A DNA stretch of 64,000 nt, taken from contig CAMLJY010000008.1 in NCBI GenBank assembly GCA_946480465.1, positions 85,539 through 149,538 on the forward strand, given 5' to 3'. Both the position numbers and the translations under genes were made by a program. Below the pieces are notes generated by a model. It had not been told where the DNA came from, did not search any database, and saw only the letters and a program-made list of their open reading frames with translations. This document shows positions 58,152 to 64,000 of this stretch, piece by piece (position 1 is the stretch's first letter; every line of letters starts with the position of its first letter). This DNA is from an uncultured Burkholderiales bacterium. Lineage in GTDB: Bacteria; Pseudomonadota; Gammaproteobacteria; Burkholderiales; Burkholderiaceae.

Positions 58152-60149
58152 TCAGGCCGCCAGCGCCAGGGGCGCGTCTGCGGAAGGGCGGCCGGCGCGG
58201 GCACCGCCGGCCACGAACAGGTGGTGCCAGAGCTGGGTGCTGGCGACGAAGGTGACACCCAGCCCGAGGGCCAGGTGGTCGAGGTAGCGCCGGGCCTTGC
58301 CGCCGGCCGCGCGCCGCCCGCCGCCCAGCGCCGCGATGGCCGCCTGCACGCGCGTGGGATCGAAGTAGCCGTAGGCCGACAACGTGTCCGGCGCCAGCAG
58401 GTGGCGCATCAGCGGCGGCGCCTTCGGCCCGACGAAAGGCGTGCCGAAGGGCATCACGAAGCGCTGCTTGGGTCGCTGCGCGATCGAGGGCGGCAGCCAG
58501 CGGCCCGCGGCAGCCAGGCGCAGCACGTGCTTCTCGCGCGTGCCGCGGATCTTCAGGCGCGCGGGCAGCCGGGCGGCGTACTCCACCACCTCGCGCGCCA
58601 GGAAGGGGTAGCGGCCTTCGACCGAGTTGGCCGCGAAGATGCGGTCACCATGCGGGCCGAGCAGGTAGTTGGGCAGCATGACCTGGTAGGCGACGTAGAG
58701 CGAGCGGTCCATGCCGCTGCGGTCCTGCACCGCTTCCCGGTCGAAGGGGAACTGCTGCCAGAGGCCGTCCTGCGCGGCCAGCGCGCGGTAGTCGCTGCTG
58801 AACAGCGGGCTCAGCACGCTGCGGTAGAACTCCCACTCGTAGGCCTGTGCCGGCAGCCCGCCGAAGTGCGCGCGCAGCAGCGCCAGGCGCGGTTCGGGCG
58901 GCAGCAGGCAGTCGGTGCCGAAATGCCGCTGCAGCAGCGGCCGCACCAGGCCGCGCACCGCACCCAGGCCTGGCGCCGCCAACCCGCCCAGGAACTTGAA
59001 CTGCTTGAAGGCCAGGTAGCCGCCGAACGCCTCGTCGGCGCCCTCGCCCGTCAGCACGAACTTCGAATGCGCACGCACCTGCCCGGCCAGCAGCATCAGC
59101 GCCGCGGCTTCGGTGGACAGCGTGGGCGTCTCGGCATGCCAGACCAGGCGTTCGAAGGCGCCGCCGATGGCGGCCTCGTCGATGCGCACCCGGTGCAGCT
59201 GCAGTCCCAGCTGCTGCGCGGTCTGGCTGGCCGCATCACCTTCGTCGATGCGGCGCTCGTCGGAACTGGCGCAGAAGGCGGTGACCGGCCGCGGCGCACA
59301 CCGCTGGGCGAGCAGCGCGCCGATCACCGCCGAGTCGATGCCGCCGCTGAGAAAGCAGGTGGCCTCGAACTCGCCCTGCACGTGCGTGTCGACGGCCCGC
59401 TCCAGCCGCTGCGCGACGCCCTCGGCCGCCTGGGCGTCGTCGATGGGCGGATGTTCGCCGCGCCGGGCGAAGTCGAGCCGCCAGTAGCGCTGCGGCGCCG
59501 GCGACTCGCGCGGGTCCTGCAGCGCCATCCAGTGCGCCGGGCGCAGCTGGAACACGCCGGCGAACGGCGTCAGCGGCGCGCAGACGGTGCCGAAGTAGCC
59601 CATCTGCAGCATGGCGCCAGGCTCCACGCCCTGGTTCGCCACGCCGGCCGCCTGCAGGCCTTTCACCTCGGAGCAGAAGTACAGGCCGTGCGGCGTGCGC
59701 GTCCAGAACAGCGGACAGATGCCCATGCGGTCACGCGCCAGCACCAGGCGCCCGCGGTGCCGGTCGGCGATGGCGATCGCGAACTGCCCATCCAGCAGGT
59801 CGAAGGCGCCGGTGCCGTATTCCTCGTACAGGTGGGCGATGACCTCGCCGTCTCCTGACGTGCGAAGGACGTGGCCCCGTTGGCGCAGGCACCGCGCCAG
59901 CGATCGGTGGTTGTAGATCTCGCCGTTGAAGACCACCAGCAGGTCGCGCGCCTCGTTGGCCAGCGGCTGGTCGGCACCGGCGACGTCGACGATGGCCAGG
60001 CGCGCGGAACCGAGCACCATGCGGTCGGTGGCGACACAGGCCTGGCCGTCCGGCCCGCGGTGCGCCAGTGCGCCCAGCATGCGCCGCACCTCGGCCGCAT
60101 GGCCTTCGTGGGTCTGGCCACTGCTCAGCAGGCCCGCGATGCCGCACAT
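58152..60149 (-). CDS. asnB: Asparagine synthetase-type glutamine amidotransferase
   Basis: 665 residues. The Cys nucleophile of the glutaminase follows the initiator Met (MCGIAG). RGPDG, NGEIYN and SGDGEV mark the rest of the N-terminal domain. The synthetase domain has the ATP pyrophosphate loop LSGGIDSA near 270 and EGADEAFGGY near 375. Family members activate a carboxylate as acyl-adenylate and transfer ammonia. Within secondary-metabolite operons these often amidate the product or its starter acid rather than making asparagine. Here it sits between the kinase gene and the prenyl genes with gaps of 6 and 2-8 bases. Substrate unknown. Confidence 0.93.
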   Translation of the reverse strand: MCGIAGLLSSGQTHEGHAAEVRRMLGALAHRGPDGQACVATDRMVLGSARLAIVDVAGADQPLANEARDLLVVFNGEIYNHRSLARCLRQRGHVLRTSGDGEVIAHLYEEYGTGAFDLLDGQFAIAIADRHRGRLVLARDRMGICPLFWTRTPHGLYFCSEVKGLQAAGVANQGVEPGAMLQMGYFGTVCAPLTPFAGVFQLRPAHWMALQDPRESPAPQRYWRLDFARRGEHPPIDDAQAAEGVAQRLERAVDTHVQGEFEATCFLSGGIDSAVIGALLAQRCAPRPVTAFCASSDERRIDEGDAASQTAQQLGLQLHRVRIDEAAIGGAFERLVWHAETPTLSTEAAALMLLAGQVRAHSKFVLTGEGADEAFGGYLAFKQFKFLGGLAAPGLGAVRGLVRPLLQRHFGTDCLLPPEPRLALLRAHFGGLPAQAYEWEFYRSVLSPLFSSDYRALAAQDGLWQQFPFDREAVQDRSGMDRSLYVAYQVMLPNYLLGPHGDRIFAANSVEGRYPFLAREVVEYAARLPARLKIRGTREKHVLRLAAAGRWLPPSIAQRPKQRFVMPFGTPFVGPKAPPLMRHLLAPDTLSAYGYFDPTRVQAAIAALGGGRRAAGGKARRYLDHLALGLGVTFVASTQLWHHLFVAGGARAGRPSADAPLALAA

Positions 60150-60155
60150 GGCACT

Positions 60156-60992
60156 TCAAGCCCGCAGCGGCCGGCTGCCGCTGCCCAGCAGGCGCGTGCC
60201 GCTGAGCGGGCGACCCGCCAGCGCGGCCGGGATGTTGCCGGGCCGGCGCCCGTCGATGACGAAGCTGGCGATGCCCGCGGCGGCCGCGCGCAGGCCCTGT
60301 TCCACCTTCGCGCGCATGCCGCCGGAAACGTCGTGCCCGGCCTCGCGAATGCCTTCCAGCGCGGCCAGGTCGCTCGCGCCGAGCTGCGCGTGGATGTCAT
60401 GGCTCTCGCCGTCACGGTAGACCCCATGCGCGCGCGTGGCCAGCACCAGCGCGCGCGCAGGCAGCGCCAGCGCCAGGTCGACGGCGATGCGGTCGCTGGA
60501 GCAAACGGCGAAGCCCGGCTCGTCGAAGACGAAGCCGCCGCCGATCACCGGCGTCAGTCCGTGCGCCAGCAGGCGCTGCACCGCTTCCGTGCTGCGCAGC
60601 AACGGCGTGCCGTGGCGCGACTCGAAAAGCACGAAGGCCGGCACACGCACCGGGCGCAGCCCGGCGGCTTCGGCCCGCGCCAGCAGGCGGTTCTCGAAGG
60701 CCGCCAGCGCGGCGCCGACCTTGGAGACGACGTGCGCGCGGTCGACGCCGAGCCGGCCGTCCAGGTAGCCGTGCAAGCGCGCCGGCGGCTTGCCGAAGGT
60801 GCCCGTGCCGTGCACCAGCACCAGCGGCTGGCCGGCCGCCGGCAGCGCGGCCAGGTCGGCCAGGCAGGTGTCGAGCCGGACCATGTCCAGCTGCGGCTCG
60901 TCGTCGTTGCCGCCGGTGAGCAGGCCGCCGCCGAGCTTGACGACGACGCAGCCCGGCCGCTCCGCGCGGGGCGGCGTGGCGTTGGCGAGCAT
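60156..60992 (-). CDS. Amino-acid-kinase-fold kinase, MfnE/isopentenyl phosphate kinase-like
   Basis: 278 residues. VVKLGGGLLTG near 18 binds phosphate; VHGTGTFGKPPARLHG near 70 corresponds to the substrate loop of isopentenyl phosphate kinase and FomA, but with Lys where the catalytic His of those enzymes is usual. PVIGGGFVFDE and SSDRIAVDLALAL complete the fold. Enzymes of this group turn monophosphates into diphosphates. In methanofuran synthesis MfnE phosphorylates an aminomethylfuran phosphate made from the MfnB product. The gene lies 43 bases after an mfnB homologue, so a furanylmethyl phosphate is the likeliest substrate, but an isoprenoid phosphate is possible. ATG at 60992 preferred over TTG 61001. 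Confidence 0.8.
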   Translation of the reverse strand: MLANATPPRAERPGCVVVKLGGGLLTGGNDDEPQLDMVRLDTCLADLAALPAAGQPLVLVHGTGTFGKPPARLHGYLDGRLGVDRAHVVSKVGAALAAFENRLLARAEAAGLRPVRVPAFVLFESRHGTPLLRSTEAVQRLLAHGLTPVIGGGFVFDEPGFAVCSSDRIAVDLALALPARALVLATRAHGVYRDGESHDIHAQLGASDLAALEGIREAGHDVSGGMRAKVEQGLRAAAAGIASFVIDGRRPGNIPAALAGRPLSGTRLLGSGSRPLRA

Positions 60993-61035
60993 GACGGTCA
61001 AGGCGGCGTCCCGGCGATGTCGCTTGCTTTGGACG

Positions 61036-61773
61036 TCAGGCCACCGCTGCGGCCTTCGGCCGGATGGCGTTGGCGGCCTGGATGAACTGCTGTGCCTTCA
61101 CCGGATCGATGCTGGTCGTGCGGTCGTAGCTGCCGCACACCGCGCCGCGCACGCCGACCACGTCGGCGCCCATGCGGGCCAGCACGCCCAAATGCTCGGC
61201 CCGCACCGAGCCGGCCAGCGCCACCTTCAGGCCGCGGGCGTGGGCGGACGAGATGAACTGGTCCAGTTCCTCCTCGCTCATCGCGTCGAACAGGCCCTTG
61301 CCGTCCTTCAGGTAGGTGTCGACCATGACCATGTCGGAACCGGAGCCGGCAGCGATCTCGACCAACTGGCCCGGCGCCAGGCCGCCGAAGCGGCGGTAGT
61401 CGGCGTAGCCCGCGGTGACCACGGTGATGGACTTGTCGTAGTCGCGGCAGGTGCGCACCACGCCCTTCATCAGGTCGACGCCTTCGGCGACGTCCTTCGA
61501 CCCGTGCAGGCCGGCCTTCACGTACTTGACGCCGCTGGCGATGGCGCCCAGCGCAGCCAGCGACGCGGTGCCCGGCTTGTGAGGCAGGTCACCCAGCGTC
61601 GCGCTGAAGACGACGTTCTTGTCCGGGATGCCATCGATCACCTCGCGGATCACCCAGGGAAAGCTCGCGCCCAGCGAACCCTCCCGGGTGTTCTTGATGT
61701 CGATGATGTCGGTGCCGCATTCCCAGGCCACGACGGCCTCGGCTGCATCGATCGGGCTGATCAGGACTTTCAC
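61036..61773 (-). CDS. mfnB: (5-formylfuran-3-yl)methyl phosphate synthase (MfnB family)
   Basis: 245 residues, family length. Characterised members join two glyceraldehyde 3-phosphates into a furan aldehyde phosphate, the first step to methanofuran. The N-terminus KVLISP and the Schiff-base Lys in DIIDIKNTREGSLGA are the family hallmark, and MVDTYLKDGKGLFD holds the second Asp and Lys. The GTG at 61773 has GGAAGG seven bases upstream and gives the standard family N-terminus. It is the first gene of a 13-gene minus-strand operon that continues with a kinase and several prenyl genes. No other methanofuran or tetrahydromethanopterin gene is seen nearby, so use in a secondary product is more likely than cofactor synthesis. 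Confidence 0.9.
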   Translation of the reverse strand: MKVLISPIDAAEAVVAWECGTDIIDIKNTREGSLGASFPWVIREVIDGIPDKNVVFSATLGDLPHKPGTASLAALGAIASGVKYVKAGLHGSKDVAEGVDLMKGVVRTCRDYDKSITVVTAGYADYRRFGGLAPGQLVEIAAGSGSDMVMVDTYLKDGKGLFDAMSEEELDQFISSAHARGLKVALAGSVRAEHLGVLARMGADVVGVRGAVCGSYDRTTSIDPVKAQQFIQAANAIRPKAAAVA

Positions 61774-62120
61774 GGGTGTACCTTCCGATGGGGATTGACG
61801 ATTGCGGAGAGCGGCCAATCAAAGAGGTCGCCGAGATCGGAAACGGAACGAGCAGCCGATTGCGCAACTGCGAACTGCAGTGTTCCGGCGATTCCGCGCC
61901 CCCGCACCTACCAGACTTCGTAGCGCGTGTCTCCGCCGGCACTGCCGTTCTAGGGGGTACCTGCGATTTCTGAGAGGTGCCTCACGCCGGCCGAGGGGCC
62001 TACACTCGGCCGCGCCATTTAGGCGCAAGCCACGAGACCCGCCCGCGTCAGGGTCCGCGCCAGTGCCGCTTCGGCGAGCAAGGCAGCGGCTGCCTCGCGC
62101 CCAGTCGGGGGAAGCGTCCC
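61774..62120. other. Intergenic region between furan operon and plus-strand barrel genes
   Basis: 347 bases with no credible gene. Two features stand out: ACCTACCAGACTTCGTAGCG at 61906-61925, whose left half looks like a lux-box half, and an 8-bp inverted repeat CGGCCGAG/CTCGGCCG with a 9-base loop at 61988-62012. No convincing promoter was recognised for either direction. Confidence 0.45.
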
Positions 62121-62324
62121 ATGAAGATCTGCCTCATCGGCGGCCATGACAGTTGTTCCTCCATCGGCAGAGGCACGCAGCCCGCGCAGGGCATGCGCCG
62201 ACGAGGCCACGACTGTCCCATCACGGTGGACGACACCCGGCGCGAGCGCGCGGTGATGCTGTCCCACCCCGCCGAGTCCGCCGGGCTGCAGGCCAGTTTC
62301 GGCGAGACAGGTCTGGCACTTTGA
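62121..62324 (+). pseudogene. Short ORF, possible remnant of an FAD oxidoreductase
   Basis: 67 codons from an ATG with GGGGAAG upstream. The pattern (hydrophobic strand, RRRGHDCPITVDDTRRERAV) recalls the N-terminus of StyA-like monooxygenases, but the GxGxxG dinucleotide motif is absent. It ends by overlapping the TTG start of the barrel gene, so it may be a translated leader. Neither reading is secure. Confidence 0.3.
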
Positions 62325-63616
62325 CCGCGAAGGCCGACAGGCGGCAAAGGCGCCACCGCCCCCTGGCATACACCGCGGCAGCACTGGCCTGGGCGGCGGC
62401 CTCGTCTGCTCGACCAGCCGCCGCTGCGCCGGCCTGCGGCGATGGCGGCAACGGCAGGCCGACGGCCGAGCTTCACCTGCAGCTGTCCGTGCTGGCCGCC
62501 AGCGGCTCGCGCGACCTGGACGACCGCGGCGGCGTTGGTGCGTTGCACGCCACCACGCGCCTGCATGGTGCCTGCGGCCCCTGGGCCGTGCACGCCGAAG
62601 GACAGGCCGCGACATCGCGCGCCGGTCTGGCCGCATCGCCGCAATGGCAGCAGGCCTACGTTCAGGGCCGATTCGGCCCGCTGTTGATGCGCCTCGGCCG
62701 GCAGGTCGTCCACTGGGGGCGCGCCGACCGGCTGAACCCCACCGACCACCTGTCACCGCGCAGCCTGCGGGTGCTGCAGCTGGGCGTCGGTGAAGACCGG
62801 CTGGGGGCCGTCATGGCGTCGCTGGACCTTGCCCCTGCACCAGGCTGGCAGGCCAGCGTGCACATGGTGCCGCGCCTGCCACCGAACGAACTGCCGCGCG
62901 CGCTGACCGGCGGCGGCAGCACCCCCGGCGTGCGGCCCGCCAGGGACGCCCGCAGTTGGGCCGCAAAGCTGGACCACACCGGCTCCGCCTTCGAAGGCTC
63001 GGTCAGCGTGTTCGACGGCCTGGCTGCAATGCCACTGCTGACGCTGGGCGCCACTGGCCTGCAGGCCGCGCAGGTGCGGCAGCGCGTGGTCGGTGCCGAC
63101 ATGCTGCTGCCACTGGGTGGCGAATTCGCACTGCGCGCCGAGGCGGCCGACATGCGCCTGACCCAGCCCACGCGCCAACAGGCGCGGGCGGCGGGCATCG
63201 GCGACCAGCGTTGGGCGGTGATCGGGATCGAACGCTCCTTCACTGGCGGCTGGCTGGCCAATGCCTCGCTGTCGCTGCGCCGCAGCGACGTGGCCCCTGC
63301 CGCATCGCCGCCGGCGCTGGTGCAGGGCAATCGCAACCTTTGGTTCCAGACCGGTCCTCGGGAGCACGGCGTGGCCCTGGCCGTCGCACGCAGCCCCTTC
63401 GAGGACGACTGGTCCGGCGAGGCCGGCCTGCTCCTGGCCCGCTCTGCCGGCGGCGTCGGCCGCGGCGCGTTCGCCCGGCTGGAGTACCGCGTCGATGACA
63501 CCTGGTCCTGGCGCCTGTCCGGCCAGTGGTTCCGCGGGCCCGCCAGCACCAGCCTGGGCAGCCTGCGCCGCAATTCGCTCGCCGTGCTGGAGTGGCGCGC
63601 CACTTTCGGGCGCTGA
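62321..63616 (+). CDS. Outer-membrane beta-barrel protein
   Basis: 431 residues. A basic N-terminus and hydrophobic stretch (PLAYTAAALAWAAASSARPAAAA) form a signal peptide. The remainder has alternating strands and ends in an aromatic/arginine residue pattern. The motif GRQVVHWGRADRLNPTDHLSPRS near 125 is typical of DUF1302-like and related barrels that often accompany LolA-like proteins and exporters. The likely start is TTG at 62321, overlapping the previous ORF stop; other starts upstream are possible. It is divergent from the furan operon and may be the outer-membrane exit for its ABC/LolA system; this link is inference. Confidence 0.65.
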   Translation: MTAKADRRQRRHRPLAYTAAALAWAAASSARPAAAAPACGDGGNGRPTAELHLQLSVLAASGSRDLDDRGGVGALHATTRLHGACGPWAVHAEGQAATSRAGLAASPQWQQAYVQGRFGPLLMRLGRQVVHWGRADRLNPTDHLSPRSLRVLQLGVGEDRLGAVMASLDLAPAPGWQASVHMVPRLPPNELPRALTGGGSTPGVRPARDARSWAAKLDHTGSAFEGSVSVFDGLAAMPLLTLGATGLQAAQVRQRVVGADMLLPLGGEFALRAEAADMRLTQPTRQQARAAGIGDQRWAVIGIERSFTGGWLANASLSLRRSDVAPAASPPALVQGNRNLWFQTGPREHGVALAVARSPFEDDWSGEAGLLLARSAGGVGRGAFARLEYRVDDTWSWRLSGQWFRGPASTSLGSLRRNSLAVLEWRATFGR

Positions 63617-63820
63617 CGCAGCCGCCCGCTCGTGACCGCCCCGCCTTGCGGCGCGCCACACTCTTCCGCCCCCATGTGGAAGAAGACGAGGATCACGCGC
63701 TGGCGATCGGGCGGCTCATCGACGAAGCTCTGCAACAGCGCAACAGGACTTCCCCCGCGGCACCGCCCCCGGGGCTCGAGATCGCGGACACGCTGCCGCA
63801 CTGTGCGGCGCACGGCGCTT

Positions 63821-63849
63821 TTGGATACGCCACTCTTGGATACGCCACT
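63821..63849. repeat. 15-bp direct repeat (two copies)
   Basis: TTGGATACGCCACT occurs at 63821-63834 and again at 63836-63849, a period of 15 bases. Function unknown. Confidence 0.8.
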
Positions 63850-63967
63850 TTTGCATGTTATGTCAGTTTTCCAGTGCACCAGCGCGCGGTCACGGCATTG
63901 TGATGAAGAGGCGGCATGCTTGATGCATGAGTCTCCAGGCGAGCATCGGCAGGGTTTGGTAACAGAA

Positions 63968-63980
63968 CTAACGGTGTTAG
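63968..63980. promoter_or_regulatory. 13-bp dyad, TetR-type operator candidate
   Basis: CTAACGGTGTTAG has perfect 5-bp arms around GGT. It resembles operators of TetR-family regulators in front of their target genes. The target gene lies outside the window. Confidence 0.35.
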
Positions 63981-64000
63981 GGGTCGCAACGAACCACACT

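Larger units (their letters stand above)
63617..64000. other. Right end without convincing gene
   Basis: 384 bases. It holds a lower-GC stretch from about 63820 with the repeats and dyad listed separately. It probably contains the promoter region of a gene beyond the window. Confidence 0.4.

Noticed and set aside
60156..61773. Methanofuran cofactor synthesis for one-carbon metabolism
   Set aside because: MfnB and the kinase alone fit, but no tetrahydromethanopterin, Fae, formyltransferase or MfnC/D/F-like gene is present, and the operon continues with prenyl and export genes. It remains the main alternative rather than being excluded.
61988..62012. Inverted repeat as an intrinsic terminator
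   Set aside because: No T tract follows on either strand and no gene ends immediately before it; it is mentioned only as part of the intergenic region.
62662..63999. 445-codon minus-strand frame opposite the beta-barrel gene
   Set aside because: No recognisable motif and low-complexity composition; the plus strand has a signal peptide and barrel motif over the same region.

Overview
The window looks like chromosomal DNA from a very GC-rich betaproteobacterium. Burkholderiales is my inference, from the base composition, a LuxI-type synthase of the Burkholderia kind, and trans-AT polyketide synthase (PKS) genes with many overlapping stops and starts. Almost everything reads on the minus strand. 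No rRNA, tRNA, CRISPR array or insertion sequence was seen.

Region 1 (1-42722, minus strand) is one trans-AT PKS operon. In transcription order it encodes a free-standing enoyl reductase, an HMG-CoA-synthase-like enzyme (HCS), an enoyl-CoA hydratase (ECH1), a trans-acting acyltransferase, and three PKS proteins of 2313, 6646 and at least 2988 residues. The last runs off the left edge. An ACP-flavoenzyme fusion sits between the second and third PKS. No module carries its own acyltransferase. The KS2/ECH-ECH-ACP station is a beta-branching module: its ACP has the Trp six residues after the active Ser. The KS5/ACP-flavoenzyme/NTF2-NTF2-KS station suggests oxidation and possibly ring formation on the chain during assembly.

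Region 2 (42723-46022) is regulatory. It holds a sigma70-like promoter with an ops-like element and a C-rich leader for the PKS operon, a cation/proton antiporter, a specialised NusG paralogue (probable antiterminator for the roughly 43 kb operon), and a divergent acyl-homoserine-lactone synthase. Two palindromes lie between the last two genes.

Region 3 (46023-61773, minus strand) is a second compact operon of 13 genes, most overlapping or nearly touching. It starts with an MfnB-type furan synthase and an amino-acid-kinase-fold kinase that resembles MfnE and isopentenyl phosphate kinases. An asparagine-synthetase-type amidotransferase, a prenyl synthase fused to a HAD phosphatase, a UbiA prenyltransferase, a degenerate prenyl-synthase homologue and an intact prenyl synthase follow. 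An ABC exporter, a LolA-like protein, a methyltransferase and two dehydrogenases complete it. The hypothesis is that two triose phosphates give a furanylmethyl phosphate, which becomes a diphosphate and enters isoprenoid-type coupling. That would be a furan-isoprenoid unit, possibly joined to the polyketide. This operon is the best candidate for an undescribed system.

Region 4 (61774-64000) has a divergent intergenic region, a short ORF of doubtful meaning, an outer-membrane beta-barrel that may complete the exporter, and a right end with no convincing gene.
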